From contig NC_003030.1 of NCBI RefSeq assembly GCF_000008765.1, positions 1,832,001 through 1,896,000 on the forward strand: a DNA stretch of 64,000 nucleotides. The letters run 5' to 3'. This document shows, piece by piece, positions 8,775 to 17,632 of this stretch. A program made the position numbers and the translations under genes. Position 1 is the stretch's first letter; each line of letters begins with the position of its first letter. The notes beneath the pieces were generated by a model. It saw nothing but the letters and a program-made list of their open reading frames with translations. It was not told the DNA's origin and did no database searches. This stretch comes from Clostridium acetobutylicum ATCC 824. GTDB taxonomy: Bacteria; Bacillota; Clostridia; Clostridiales; Clostridiaceae.

Positions 8775-9833
8775 ATGAAAAACTTAAAAGACTTACTTAA
8801 AATACTTGTTGAAAAAGAAGGTTCAGATCTTCATATTTCTGTTAATGTTCAGCCGGTAATTAGAATAAATGGTGAGTTAAATGTATTAAACGATAAAAAT
8901 AAGATAACTAAGGATGAAGTAAAAAATTATGCTATGCAGCTGCTTGGTGATGACTATGATAAATATTTGAAGGCAGGAGAATTTGATGCGTCATACACTC
9001 TTAATGGTGTTGGTATGTTCAGAGTTAATGTGTATAAGGAAAGAGGAAACGACGCCATAGCTGTTAGGAATATTCCATCAAAAATTTTAAGCCCTAAGGA
9101 ACTTGGGTTTCCAGATGTTTTTAATGATTTAATAAATGCTAAAATGGGACTTGTTCTTGTTACAGGACCAACAGGAAGTGGAAAAAGTACAACAGTTGCA
9201 TCAATTATAAATGAATTTAATTTAAATACAAAACGTCACATAATTACACTTGAAGATCCTATAGAGTATGTACATAAGAGTAATAAAAGCTTAATAAATC
9301 AAAGGGAAATCGGAAAAGATAGTGGTTCATATGTGGCAGCTTTAAAGGCGGCCTTAAGAGAGGACCCAGATGTAATCTTTGTAGGAGAAATGAGAGATAT
9401 GGAAACTATTACTGCGGCTATTACGGCAGCAGAGACAGGTCATCTAGTACTTTCAACATTACATACTATTGGTGCGGATAAAACCATAGATAGAATAATC
9501 GATGTATTTCCTGAGCATAATCAGACGCAAGTAAGAATTCAGCTTGCCTCTGTTCTTAAGGGAGTAGTTTCTCAGCAGCTTTTAAAGAAAAAGGACGAGT
9601 CTGGAAGAATACCAGCATTTGAAATAATGACCTTCACACCAGCTGTACAAAATTTAATAAGGGAAGGAAAAACTCATCAAATACAGTCTCTTATTCAGAC
9701 AGGAAGCAAGTACGGTATGATAACTATGGATAAATGTATAATAGATTTGTATAAAAAGGGAATAATATCGTATGAAACCGCTGTGCAGTCAAGTGTAGAT
9801 AAAGAATTCGTGACTAAAATGCTTATACTATAA
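8775..9833 (+). CDS. pilT: PilT-type twitching/retraction ATPase
   Basis: PilT is a hexameric AAA-like secretion ATPase that depolymerises type IV pili at the inner face of the membrane. The 352 residues include the Walker A motif GPTGSGKST at 131-139, the Asp box TLEDPIEYVH, the Walker B region DVIFVGEMRDMET and the His box HLVLSTLHT. The C-terminal VQNLIREGKTHQIQS segment is typical of PilT and distinguishes it from PilB. GGGAGGA precedes ATG 8775. No pilin, PilB, PilC or prepilin peptidase is adjacent, so the rest of the machine must be elsewhere or absent. The neighbour downstream is a membrane glycosyltransferase. Confidence 0.92.
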   Translation: MKNLKDLLKILVEKEGSDLHISVNVQPVIRINGELNVLNDKNKITKDEVKNYAMQLLGDDYDKYLKAGEFDASYTLNGVGMFRVNVYKERGNDAIAVRNIPSKILSPKELGFPDVFNDLINAKMGLVLVTGPTGSGKSTTVASIINEFNLNTKRHIITLEDPIEYVHKSNKSLINQREIGKDSGSYVAALKAALREDPDVIFVGEMRDMETITAAITAAETGHLVLSTLHTIGADKTIDRIIDVFPEHNQTQVRIQLASVLKGVVSQQLLKKKDESGRIPAFEIMTFTPAVQNLIREGKTHQIQSLIQTGSKYGMITMDKCIIDLYKKGIISYETAVQSSVDKEFVTKMLIL

Positions 9834-9972
9834 ATGAAGCGTAAAAATTAAATAAAAGCAAGTTTGTGGTAAAAATTTTAAGTTAAAAGTTAATAAATTT
9901 ACAATTTCATAAAATACTATGGTATTTGATAAATTTTTGTGATAAAATAACTTTGTTTAGGGGGGATACATA

Positions 9973-11250
9973 GTGAATGAAGTAAAGTCTATACTACATG
10001 TAATTTCACGTGTCTTCACAAATACGGTTTTTATCATATCAATGTATTATCTATGTATATCATTCTTTGGTATTATACGAAAAAAGGATGGTAAAAAATT
10101 TGAGCCCAAAAAAACCTTTGCACTTGTTGTAGCTGCACATAATGAAGAAGCTGTAATAAGTGATATGGTTGTGAGTTTAAATAAATTGGATTATCCCGAT
10201 GATATGTATGACATATTTGTAATTGCAGATAACTGTAGTGATAACACTGCTGAAAAGGCACGAGAAAAGGGAGCAAAGGTTTACGAAAGAGTGAACAAAG
10301 AAAAAAGAGGTAAAGGATATGCTCTAGAATGGATGTTCAGCAAACTGTTTAAAATGGATAAAAAATACGATGCAGTGGTAATATTTGATGCTGATAATTT
10401 AGCCTCTAAAAATTTTCTCAAAGAAATGAATAAAAAATTATGTGAAGGTTACAAGGTTGTTCAGGGATACTTAGACAGTAAAAATCCTAGAGATTCATGG
10501 ATAACAGGAAGTTATTCAATAGCCTTCTGGTCTACTGATAGAATGTTTCAACTGTCTAGAAGTAATTTAGGCCTTTCAAATCAATTAGGAGGAACAGGCT
10601 GCTGCTTTGAAACTGAAATTTTAAGGAAATTAGGTTGGGGAGCAACTTGTCTTACAGAGGATTTGGAATTTACATGCAAGCTTGTTTTAAATGGTTATAA
10701 GGTAGGTTGGGCTCATGATGCGGTAATTTATGATGAAAAACCACTTACACTTGTTCAATCTTGGCATCAAAGAATAAGATGGATGCAGGGATTTTCAGAT
10801 GTAGCCAGTAGATATTTTTTCAAGCTTTTAAAAAGCGCAATAGTCAATAGAAGCTTTGCTGCATTTGATTGTGCTATATACAGCATTAATCCGTTTATGA
10901 CAATTTTATTTAGTATATCAATGATTCTAGGCTTTGTAGATACATCATTAGCAACTATACATAATATTCCACTTGCCTTTGATACTGCAAAAATTTTTGA
11001 TATAACTCCATTAAAGGTATTTTTATTTATAGCAGCAGTATTTCAGTATGTGTACACACCATTTTTGTTAGCACTAGATAAAAAGCTAGACATTAAAATG
11101 ATATGGTATTATGTTATAATTTATCCTATATACCTTATAACATGGCTTCCAATAACAATTATCGGTATTCTTAAGAAGAACAATAAGGATTGGAATCATA
11201 CAAAGCACACAAGAAGTGTTGATATATCAGATTTGGAAAAAGCTAACTAA
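9973..11250 (+). CDS. Membrane glycosyltransferase, family 2
   Basis: This is a GT-A fold glycosyltransferase of the kind that builds or exports polysaccharide (cellulose-synthase, hyaluronan-synthase or IcaA-like). A hydrophobic segment is at about residues 12-34. The catalytic domain has DAD at 139-141, TED at 228-230 and QRIRW at 266-270, the D,D,D,QxxRW signature of processive enzymes. Three or four membrane helices follow residue 295. It starts at GTG 9973 behind TAGGGGGGATACATA. Its sugar donor and product cannot be told from sequence. The gene stands alone between pilT and an intrinsic terminator. Confidence 0.85.
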   Translation: MNEVKSILHVISRVFTNTVFIISMYYLCISFFGIIRKKDGKKFEPKKTFALVVAAHNEEAVISDMVVSLNKLDYPDDMYDIFVIADNCSDNTAEKAREKGAKVYERVNKEKRGKGYALEWMFSKLFKMDKKYDAVVIFDADNLASKNFLKEMNKKLCEGYKVVQGYLDSKNPRDSWITGSYSIAFWSTDRMFQLSRSNLGLSNQLGGTGCCFETEILRKLGWGATCLTEDLEFTCKLVLNGYKVGWAHDAVIYDEKPLTLVQSWHQRIRWMQGFSDVASRYFFKLLKSAIVNRSFAAFDCAIYSINPFMTILFSISMILGFVDTSLATIHNIPLAFDTAKIFDITPLKVFLFIAAVFQYVYTPFLLALDKKLDIKMIWYYVIIYPIYLITWLPITIIGILKKNNKDWNHTKHTRSVDISDLEKAN

Positions 11251-11268
11251 AGTAAAAGTAGTATATAG

Positions 11269-11297
11269 AAAAAGGGTATCCCTGATATCCTTTTTTT
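11269..11297 (+). terminator. Intrinsic terminator after the glycosyltransferase gene
   Basis: GGGTATC (11274-11280) pairs with GATATCC (11284-11290) around a three-base loop. It is flanked by AAAAA and followed by seven T residues. Confidence 0.88.
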
Positions 11298-11403
11298 ATT
11301 TACAATTAAACATAAGATTAAATATTTTTTTAATAAATAAAAGGGAATTTTATTTTTGTGTTGAATATATAATTGTGCTTCTCTGTGAGGGGGGAATTAA
11401 TGT

Positions 11404-12660
11404 ATGAATAATTATATTATAGGAATAGATGTTGGTTCATCCAAGATTTGTATAGCATTAGGAAAGTTAACGAAAAAAGGAGAGGTCCAGATAATAGGAG
11501 TTACATCTTCAAAATGCGAGGGAGTAAAAAAATCTATTGTTGTTAATATAGATAGTACAGCTGAATCTATAAAAAATTGTATGGCTAAACTAAAAAAAAT
11601 GGTGGAATTTGATTTGGATGATGTGTACGTTGCACTCCATGGAAGCATAAGTGAGCTTATACATAACAAAGGTGTGGTGGCTGTATCCTCAGATGATAGA
11701 GCAATAACCAGTAGTGATGTTAAAAGGGTTATTGAATCTACTAGATTTATATCAGTTGCATCTGATAGAGAGATTATTGGAGTGGAACCCCAACAGTTTA
11801 TTGTAGATGGTTACGATAATATAAAAGACCCTGTTGGAATGAGTGGGACTAAATTAGAAGCTGATGTCCATGTCATTACGGTGAATTCTAATATTGTGGA
11901 CAATCTTATTAAAAGTGTGAATAAGGCGGGGTACAATGTAAAGGGTTTGTGTTTTGAACCTAAAATTGTTTCTAATGTAGTTTTAAGTAAACACGAGAGA
12001 GAAAGCGGATGTGCTCTTGTGGATGTAGGTACAGAAAATATAAATATAGCTATAATTAAAAATGATAATATAGTGTATATTGATAATGTACCATTAGGTG
12101 GAGATAGTATAACGCATGATATAGCTCTTGGATTAAAGATACCTTTTGAAGATGCTGAAAATTTAAAGAGAAACTATGCGAATATTGATGCTTCTATTAA
12201 TAATGGTGAAAAAATTAACATTAAATTACCTGATAATCAAAACTTAAAAGTTGATTATAATTTCTTTAAATTAATTGTACAATCTAGAATTGAAGAATTA
12301 TATGAGCTTATAAGGAAGAAATTAATAAGTAAGAGTTATTATAATGAAATAACAAATGTGGTAGTTGTAGGTGGTGGTATTGCTTTAGTAAAAGGCTCAA
12401 TAAGTGTTGGTAGAAGAATATTAGATAAAAATGTAAGAGTAGGTTCTCCGAATTTTGTGGGAGCATCCAATCCTATATATGCTTCAGCGGTTGGAATTGT
12501 TAGTGATATAGGGTATAATATGAAAAGTAGTAGTTTTAGTTATGATGATGAAAGTTCTAAAAATGAAAACAAAGATTCAAGGAATAAAAATATTAAGAGA
12601 GATGAAGAAGAGACAAATATCTTTTCTAAGGTAAAGGAGTTTATTACAGATCTCTTTTAA
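11404..12660 (+). CDS. ftsA: Cell division protein FtsA
   Basis: FtsA is an actin-like ATPase that tethers the FtsZ ring to the membrane. The N-terminus [17 protein letters not shown] is the phosphate-1 motif. The SHS2 (1C) insertion follows, then the phosphate-2 motif [15 protein letters not shown] and the adenosine motif [13 protein letters not shown]. The last residues, [13 protein letters not shown], form the amphipathic membrane-targeting helix after a charged linker. There are 418 residues, normal for the family. ATG 11404 is preceded by GAGGGGGGAATTAATGT. ftsZ begins 16 bases after its stop, so the two are co-transcribed. Confidence 0.94.
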   Translation: MNNYIIGIDVGSSKICIALGKLTKKGEVQIIGVTSSKCEGVKKSIVVNIDSTAESIKNCMAKLKKMVEFDLDDVYVALHGSISELIHNKGVVAVSSDDRAITSSDVKRVIESTRFISVASDREIIGVEPQQFIVDGYDNIKDPVGMSGTKLEADVHVITVNSNIVDNLIKSVNKAGYNVKGLCFEPKIVSNVVLSKHERESGCALVDVGTENINIAIIKNDNIVYIDNVPLGGDSITHDIALGLKIPFEDAENLKRNYANIDASINNGEKINIKLPDNQNLKVDYNFFKLIVQSRIEELYELIRKKLISKSYYNEITNVVVVGGGIALVKGSISVGRRILDKNVRVGSPNFVGASNPIYASAVGIVSDIGYNMKSSSFSYDDESSKNENKDSRNKNIKRDEEETNIFSKVKEFITDLF

Positions 12661-12676
12661 TGAGGGAGGTAGTATT

Positions 12677-13798
12677 GTGCTTGATTTTGATGTTGATGTT
12701 CAACAGTTTGCTCAAATAAAAGTAATTGGATGTGGCGGCGGAGGTAATAATGCTGTTAACAGAATGATTTTGGAAGGTCTTAAGAATGTGGAATTTATTG
12801 CCATAAACACTGATAAGCAGGCATTGGCTCTTTCGCAAGCATCACAGAAGATACAAATAGGTGATAAGCTTACTAAAGGGTTAGGAGCAGGAGCTAATCC
12901 TGAAATAGGTCAAAAGGCTGCTGAAGAAAGTAAGGATGAAATATCTCAGGCTATAAAAGGTGCTGATATGGTATTTATAACTGCTGGTATGGGTGGTGGA
13001 ACTGGAACTGGTGCAGCACCTGTCGTTGCAGAAATAGCTAAATCCATGGGAATATTAACAGTTGGAGTTGTTACAAAGCCTTTCCCTTTTGAAGGAAGAA
13101 AGAGAATGCTCCATGCTGAGTCAGGAATTAAAACACTAAAAGAAAGAGTTGATACTTTAGTTACAATTCCAAATGAAAGATTGCTTGCTATTGTAGATAA
13201 AAAGACAACTTTAGTAGAAGCCTTTAAATCAGCAGATGATGTTTTAAGACAAGGTGTTCAAGGTATATCAGATTTGATAACTATTCCTGGTCTTGTAAAC
13301 CTTGATTTTGCAGATGTAAGAACTGTTATGATAAACAAAGGACTTGCACATATGGGTACTGGAAGAGGTGCAGGGGACACAAGAGCTAGTGATGCTGCTA
13401 AACAGGCAATATCTAGTCCTCTTTTGGAAACATCTATAGTTGGTGCTACAGGTGTACTTTTAAACGTAACAGGAGGAGAAGACTTAGGACTTCTTGAAAT
13501 AAATGAAGCAGCAAGAGTTGTACAAGAAGCAGCAGATCCAGATGCAAACATAATATTTGGAGCTGTTATCGATGAAAACTTAAAGGATGAAATAAGGATA
13601 ACAGTTATAGCAACTGGATTTGAAAGCGAAGGAGAAAATGGAGAAATAATAAGAAGAGAAGTTAGGCCAGAAGTATCAGAGCCTAAGTCTGAGCAGGAGG
13701 CAGCAAGTGCACTTGATAATACAGGTAGCTTTGATGCTCCAGAAAAAGATCTTAACATACCTGCGTTTTTAAGAAGACAAAATAAAAATAAATATTAA
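12677..13798 (+). CDS. ftsZ: Cell division GTPase FtsZ
   Basis: FtsZ is the tubulin-like GTPase that polymerises at mid-cell and, in sporulation, at the polar septum. The 373 residues show the nucleotide-binding segment [16 protein letters not shown], the tubulin signature [10 protein letters not shown] near residue 105, and the T7-loop region. After a variable acidic linker comes the conserved C-terminal peptide [11 protein letters not shown], which binds FtsA. It starts at GTG 12677 behind TGAGGGAGGTAGTATT. A strong terminator follows at 13815-13853. Confidence 0.97.
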   Translation: MLDFDVDVQQFAQIKVIGCGGGGNNAVNRMILEGLKNVEFIAINTDKQALALSQASQKIQIGDKLTKGLGAGANPEIGQKAAEESKDEISQAIKGADMVFITAGMGGGTGTGAAPVVAEIAKSMGILTVGVVTKPFPFEGRKRMLHAESGIKTLKERVDTLVTIPNERLLAIVDKKTTLVEAFKSADDVLRQGVQGISDLITIPGLVNLDFADVRTVMINKGLAHMGTGRGAGDTRASDAAKQAISSPLLETSIVGATGVLLNVTGGEDLGLLEINEAARVVQEAADPDANIIFGAVIDENLKDEIRITVIATGFESEGENGEIIRREVRPEVSEPKSEQEAASALDNTGSFDAPEKDLNIPAFLRRQNKNKY

Positions 13799-13814
13799 TT
13801 TTATATGAGCATTT

Positions 13815-13853
13815 AACAGACTGTGAATTGAAGAAATTCATGGTCTGTTTTTT
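13815..13853 (+). terminator. Intrinsic terminator after ftsZ
   Basis: AACAGAC (13815-13821) pairs with GTCTGTT (13843-13849), and TGAATT (13824-13829) with AATTCA (13835-13840) inside it. Six T residues end at 13853. It separates the division pair from the sporulation cluster. Confidence 0.9.
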
Positions 13854-13957
13854 ATTTAACATTTTCTGAGCTTTCTTAAAAAAAATGATGGTAACTGTGA
13901 TATAGGTAATTATATTATCAAAAATTTAAAATTAAAAATTTATTTTCAATAGTATAA

Positions 13958-13991
13958 AACGACAAAATTTTAAACCATCAAGTAATATAAT
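13958..13991 (+). promoter_or_regulatory. Candidate Spo0A-dependent promoter of spoIIGA
   Basis: TATAAT at 13986-13991 lies 22 bases before spoIIGA's ATG, without a good -35 at 17 bases. About 20 bases upstream, AACGACAAAA (13958-13967) reads TTTTGTCGTT on the other strand and shares TGTCG with the Spo0A box. In B. subtilis the spoIIG promoter has this wide spacing and Spo0A sites at -35. The match is partial, so this is suggestive only. Confidence 0.35.
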
Positions 13992-14013
13992 TATTTAAGA
14001 AAGGTGGAAGAAA

Positions 14014-14814
14014 ATGGTTATTTATTTGGATGTTTTAATTTTTGAAAATTCAATAGTAAATACTTTTCTATTGTACATAACAGCTCAAACTTTAAGAATA
14101 AAGGTTAAAATGAGATATTTAATCCTTGCTGGAATATTTGGAGGGCTTTACGTAATAGTTTTAGTTATTCCTACACTTAAGATATTTTCATCTTTGATAT
14201 TTAAAATAATAGCTGCTTTTCTAATGATAATTATATGCTTTAGGAAAAAAAGTTTAAGATTTAATATAAAAGCGCTGGCTGTACTTATTATGTATTCTAT
14301 GGTTACAGCTGGTTTATGTTTCTTTATTGAATTAAATAATACAAGAGGAAGCTATTTTAACGCCTTCATTGGTAATGTATCTTACAAGTGGATTTTAATA
14401 GCTATTATGATTATATATATGTTTGTAAATAGAATTATATGGTTCATAAACGATAGAAAATTAACACAAAGTCTAATTTATGAAATAGAAATATGTTTTA
14501 AGGATAATAGCAAATTTATAAATGCCTTTTTGGATACGGGCAATGAGCTTAGAGAGCCTATTACAAACTTACCTGTTATTGTTGTTGAAAAAGACATGGT
14601 AAGCGGTATAAAGTGGGATGATTGTCCAAAGTTTTATGTTCCATTTAGATTATTTAATGGAAAGGCAGGTAACCTTGAAGCTTTTAAACCTTCTTATGTA
14701 AAAATATACATAGGTGATAAAGTGGAAGTAAGAAATGCAATTATAGCTTTAATAGACAATAAATTAAGCAGCTTAAATGATTATAATGCACTCTTATCTA
14801 GAGGAAGTATTTAA
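14014..14814 (+). CDS. spoIIGA: Sigma-E processing aspartic peptidase SpoIIGA
   Basis: SpoIIGA removes the pro-sequence of SigE in the mother cell after a signal from the forespore (SpoIIR). The N-terminal half has about five hydrophobic segments (residues 5-150), starting [20 protein letters not shown]. The C-terminal half is a retroviral-type aspartic peptidase with the active-site motif FLDTGNEL, catalytic Asp174. It has 266 residues. GAAAGGTGGAAGAAA precedes ATG 14014. Its substrate gene sigE starts 14 bases downstream, the standard Firmicute arrangement. Confidence 0.94.
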   Translation: MVIYLDVLIFENSIVNTFLLYITAQTLRIKVKMRYLILAGIFGGLYVIVLVIPTLKIFSSLIFKIIAAFLMIIICFRKKSLRFNIKALAVLIMYSMVTAGLCFFIELNNTRGSYFNAFIGNVSYKWILIAIMIIYMFVNRIIWFINDRKLTQSLIYEIEICFKDNSKFINAFLDTGNELREPITNLPVIVVEKDMVSGIKWDDCPKFYVPFRLFNGKAGNLEAFKPSYVKIYIGDKVEVRNAIIALIDNKLSSLNDYNALLSRGSI

Positions 14815-14828
14815 AATGGGGGGATTTT

Positions 14829-15536
14829 ATGAAGTTTTTATTGCGCCTTTTAAGTAAATTATTGTGTAGAATTAAATTGTTTTCAAACAGACTGTACTAT
14901 ATAGGTGGAAATGATGCGCTTCCGCCTCCTCTTTCAAAGGATGAAGAAGATGATTTGGTAAACAAGCTTGTAAATGGAGATGAGAGTATACGCTCCATAC
15001 TTATAGAAAGAAATTTAAGACTTGTAGTGTATATTGCAAGAAAATTTGAAAATACAGGGGTTGGGGTTGAAGACTTGATTTCAGTTGGAACCATAGGGCT
15101 TATTAAAGCTGTAAATACCTTTGATCCAACCAAAAAAATAAAGTTAGCAACATATGGTTCAAGATGTATTGAAAATGAGATACTTATGTATTTAAGAAGA
15201 AATAGTAAAGTAAAAGCTGAAATTTCATTTTATGAACCACTCAATATAGACTGGGATGGAAACAAGCTGCTTTTATCAGATATATTAGGTACTGATAATG
15301 ATTGTGTATATAATCTTATAGAAGGAGAGGTTGATAAACAGCTTTTGTTATTTGCTCTTAAAAAGTTAAACGAAAGAGAAAAAAGAATAGTTGAATTAAG
15401 ATATGGACTTACAGGCGTTGGAGAAAAAACTCAAAAGGAAGTTGCAGATATGCTGGGTATATCTCAATCCTATATTTCAAGGCTTGAAAAGAGAATAATT
15501 AAGAGATTAAAAAAAGAAATAAATAAAATGTTGTGA
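14829..15536 (+). CDS. sigE: RNA polymerase sigma factor SigE precursor (early mother cell)
   Basis: SigE directs early mother-cell transcription. The 235-residue precursor has a basic, amphipathic pro-peptide at residues 1-27 followed by [18 protein letters not shown], where SpoIIGA cleaves. Region 2 contains [16 protein letters not shown]. Region 4 contains [23 protein letters not shown] 14829 follows AATGGGGGGATTTT. It shares an operon with spoIIGA. sigG follows 73 bases later, with its own forespore-type promoter between them. Confidence 0.95.
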   Translation: MKFLLRLLSKLLCRIKLFSNRLYYIGGNDALPPPLSKDEEDDLVNKLVNGDESIRSILIERNLRLVVYIARKFENTGVGVEDLISVGTIGLIKAVNTFDPTKKIKLATYGSRCIENEILMYLRRNSKVKAEISFYEPLNIDWDGNKLLLSDILGTDNDCVYNLIEGEVDKQLLLFALKKLNEREKRIVELRYGLTGVGEKTQKEVADMLGISQSYISRLEKRIIKRLKKEINKML

Positions 15537-15547
15537 GTTTGTCTTTA

Positions 15548-15577
15548 GTATAAAATAGCTCCCCTGAGGGAATAATT
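15548..15577 (+). promoter_or_regulatory. Candidate SigF/SigG-type promoter of sigG
   Basis: GTATA at 15548-15552 and GGGAATAATT at 15568-15577 are 15 bases apart. They fit the forespore pattern GYWTA followed by GGnnAnAHT after about 15 bases. The start codon of sigG is at 15610. B. subtilis sigG is likewise read first by SigF and then by SigG itself. Confidence 0.55.
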
Positions 15578-15609
15578 TTTAATGCTATTATTTCAAAGGG
15601 GCTGATAAA

Positions 15610-16383
15610 GTGGTTATAAACAAGGTTGAAATTTGCGGCGTTAATACATCTAAACTTCCTGTTCTAAAAGAAAAAGAAATGCGTGAACTTTTAATCAGTA
15701 TGAGGAATGGAAACACAACTGCCAGAGAAAAATTCATAAAAGGAAATCTGAGATTAGTACTTAGCGTTATCCAGAGGTTCAATAATAGAGGTGAGAATGC
15801 AGATGATTTATTTCAGGTTGGGTGTATAGGGCTAATAAAGTCCATAGATAACTTTGATTTAAGTCAGAATGTAAAATTTTCTACTTATGCGGTTCCGATG
15901 ATTATAGGGGAGATAAGGAGATATTTAAGAGACAATAACTCAATTAGAGTAAGTAGATCTCTTAGAGACATAGCATACAGAGCACTCCAAGTCAGAGATA
16001 GACTTATAAGTAAAAACAATAAAGAACCCACTGTTTCACAAATTGCAAAGGAATTAAAAATACCTCGCGAAGAAGTGATTTTTGCCTTAGATGCTATTCA
16101 AGATCCCATATCGTTATTTGAACCAATATACCATGACGATGGTGATGCAATATATGTAATGGATCAAATAAGCGATAATAAAAATTTAGATGACAGCTGG
16201 CTTCAAAATATATCAATCAAAGAGGCTATGAAAAAGCTAAGCGATAGAGAAAAAATGATACTTAATATGAGGTTTTTTGATGGTAGAACACAAATGGAAG
16301 TTGCAGATGAAATAGGAATTTCACAAGCACAGGTATCTAGACTCGAAAAAACAGCACTGAAACATATGAAAAAATATGTTTAA
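15610..16383 (+). CDS. sigG: RNA polymerase sigma factor SigG (late forespore)
   Basis: SigG drives late forespore genes. The N-terminus NKVEICGVNTSKLPVLKEKE is the SigG hallmark, distinguishing it from SigF. Region 2 has ADDLFQVGCIGLIKSIDNFD and FSTYAVPMIIGEIRRYLRD, and region 4 has MEVADEIGISQAQVSRLEK. It is 257 residues long without a pro-sequence. The start is GTG 15610 behind CAAAGGGGCTGATAAA. Gene order spoIIGA-sigE-sigG is conserved across Bacilli and Clostridia. Confidence 0.96.
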   Translation: MVINKVEICGVNTSKLPVLKEKEMRELLISMRNGNTTAREKFIKGNLRLVLSVIQRFNNRGENADDLFQVGCIGLIKSIDNFDLSQNVKFSTYAVPMIIGEIRRYLRDNNSIRVSRSLRDIAYRALQVRDRLISKNNKEPTVSQIAKELKIPREEVIFALDAIQDPISLFEPIYHDDGDAIYVMDQISDNKNLDDSWLQNISIKEAMKKLSDREKMILNMRFFDGRTQMEVADEIGISQAQVSRLEKTALKHMKKYV

Positions 16384-16418
16384 TTAAATTAGGATAAAAA
16401 ATTGATCTACTTATTAGA

Positions 16419-16448
16419 AGGGCTTCCAAAGGTTTTAATGGAAGCCCT
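16419..16448 (+). terminator. Perfect hairpin downstream of sigG
   Basis: AGGGCTTCCA (16419-16428) and TGGAAGCCCT (16439-16448) form ten perfect pairs around a ten-base loop. No T-run follows, so it is either a weak terminator or a 3'-end-protecting stem of the sigG mRNA. Confidence 0.6.
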
Positions 16449-16578
16449 ATATACATATTAGAAACAATAGAATTTATTTAGAATTTTTTGCATAAGGTAA
16501 GCATATTTTTATAGTATAAATTCATGCAGCTTTTAAAATTTAATTTAGAAGTTTTATACTATAGAGAGGTGAGAAAAT

Positions 16579-16842
16579 ATGGATTTACCATCACATTCAA
16601 TAAATGCTATGAAGTCCATGGAAGTAATAGATATCAATACAGGAACAAAACTTGGGCTTATTAAAGATTTAAAAATTGATACTGAAGAATACAAGGTTAT
16701 ATCGATAATACTTCCTGGTTCAAAGGTAGGAGGATGGTTTTCAAAAGGAAATGATATAGAAATCGATTGGACAGACATACAGAAAATAGGCGTAGATGTA
16801 ATACTTGTGAACGGTGACAATTTATTTGTAAATAAGGATTGA
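16579..16842 (+). CDS. ylmC: YlmC/YmxH-family PRC-barrel protein
   Basis: This small 87-residue cytoplasmic protein has a PRC-barrel fold. Its pattern KSMEVIDINTGTKLGLIKD followed by an ILPG segment is typical of YlmC/YmxH proteins, which are linked to sporulation by phylogeny and expression. Its molecular role is not established. ATG 16579 follows GAGAGGTGAG. In B. subtilis ylmC also lies just after sigG. The promoter of nrdR overlaps its stop codon. Confidence 0.85.
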   Translation: MDLPSHSINAMKSMEVIDINTGTKLGLIKDLKIDTEEYKVISIILPGSKVGGWFSKGNDIEIDWTDIQKIGVDVILVNGDNLFVNKD

Positions 16843-16868
16843 ACAATTAACCCTAAAAAGTGTATAAT
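16839..16868 (+). promoter_or_regulatory. SigA promoter of nrdR
   Basis: TTGAAC (16839-16844) and TATAAT (16863-16868) are 18 bases apart, and the -35 overlaps the end of the preceding gene. The nrdR start is 39 bases after the -10. Confidence 0.7.
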
Positions 16869-16906
16869 GAAACTAAATATATTCTTTAACGAGGGATGTG
16901 AAGGCT

Positions 16907-17362
16907 TTGAAGTGCCCATTTTGTGGATATAGTGAGAGCAAGGTAGTGGATTCTAGATCTACTGAAGACAACATGGCAATAAGAAGAAGACGTGAATGTC
17001 TTGAATGTAGCAAGAGATATACAACTTATGAGAAAGTAGAAGATATACCTATATTAGTAATAAAAAAAGATTCAAGTAGGGAATTCTTTGATAAATCTAA
17101 AGTAATAAATGGGCTCATAAAGTCTTGTGAAAAGAGGCCTGTGTCTAGGCAGCAAATAGAAGATATAGCTTCTGATGTGGAAAAATCTATAAGTAATCAG
17201 ATGGTTACAGAAGTAAAATCAGATGCTATAGGTGAAATGGTAATGGAAAAACTTAAAGAGATAGATGAAATTGCTTATGTAAGATTTGCATCTGTTTATA
17301 GACAATTTAAAGATATAAACACTTTTATGGAGGAAATCTTAAACCTTGTAAATAAAAAGTAA
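16907..17362 (+). CDS. nrdR: Transcriptional repressor NrdR
   Basis: NrdR represses ribonucleotide reductase genes when its ATP-cone domain binds ATP/dATP. The start is placed at TTG 16907, giving KCPFCGYSESKVVDSRS at the very N-terminus as in other NrdR proteins. GAGGGA sits ten bases upstream. The in-frame GTG at 16898 almost touches that ribosome site. Cysteines at positions 3 and 6 and in the segment ECLECSKRYTTYE form the zinc ribbon. The ATP-cone (ILVIKKDSSREFFDKSKVI onwards) fills the rest. With this start it has 151 residues, the family norm. Confidence 0.92.
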   Translation: MKCPFCGYSESKVVDSRSTEDNMAIRRRRECLECSKRYTTYEKVEDIPILVIKKDSSREFFDKSKVINGLIKSCEKRPVSRQQIEDIASDVEKSISNQMVTEVKSDAIGEMVMEKLKEIDEIAYVRFASVYRQFKDINTFMEEILNLVNKK

Positions 17363-17446
17363 AATCGTACATAGTGCAAGTTTAAGTAAATGTTAAATTT
17401 ATAGTGAATATTATTTTTTACAGTTTTACTTTAATCGGTATATTTC

Positions 17447-17477
17447 TTGACACAAATTAATGTTAAAATTTTATAAA
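17447..17477 (+). promoter_or_regulatory. Candidate promoter before the pgeF leader
   Basis: A perfect TTGACA at 17447-17452 is followed 18-19 bases later by TTATAAAAT (-10 around 17471-17477). Predicted transcripts would begin at or inside the left arm of the inverted repeat at 17481. A second, extended -10 (TGTTAAAAT, 17566-17574) lies nearer the gene. Confidence 0.5.
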
Positions 17478-17480
17478 ATG

Positions 17481-17549
17481 AGGAACTAGAAGTATCTGTT
17501 TTCTTTTTACCCACTAAACTTAGAAAACAAATGTTAATTTCTGGTTCCT
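17481..17549 (+). repeat. Nested inverted repeat in the leader of pgeF
   Basis: The outer arms AGGAACTAGAA (17481-17491) and TTCTGGTTCCT (17539-17549) pair over 11 positions with one G-U. The inner arms GTTTTCT (17498-17504) and AGAAAAC (17522-17528) pair perfectly. A T-rich stretch, TGTTTTGTT, follows at 17550-17558. The 267-base gap 17363-17629 holds this element, the promoters and nothing else I recognise. It may be a terminator, an attenuator or a small RNA. Confidence 0.6.
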
Positions 17550-17632
17550 TGTTTTGTTAAAAGCATGTTAAAATAAGGATAAAAATAATACAAAATTTAA
17601 AAAAGATAATATAATATAGGAGTAGATTAGTG

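Noticed and set aside
11216-11407. 63-codon plus frame after the glycosyltransferase gene
   Set aside because: It starts inside the glycosyltransferase gene, reads straight through a strong terminator and has no ribosome site.
13258-13758. 166-codon minus-strand frame inside ftsZ
   Set aside because: Antisense shadow of a highly conserved gene; the composition mirrors ftsZ codons and no start signal is present.
16555-16561. TATACTA before ylmC as a SigG or SigA -10
   Set aside because: The implied start site would fall within the ribosome-binding site and no fitting -35 exists.
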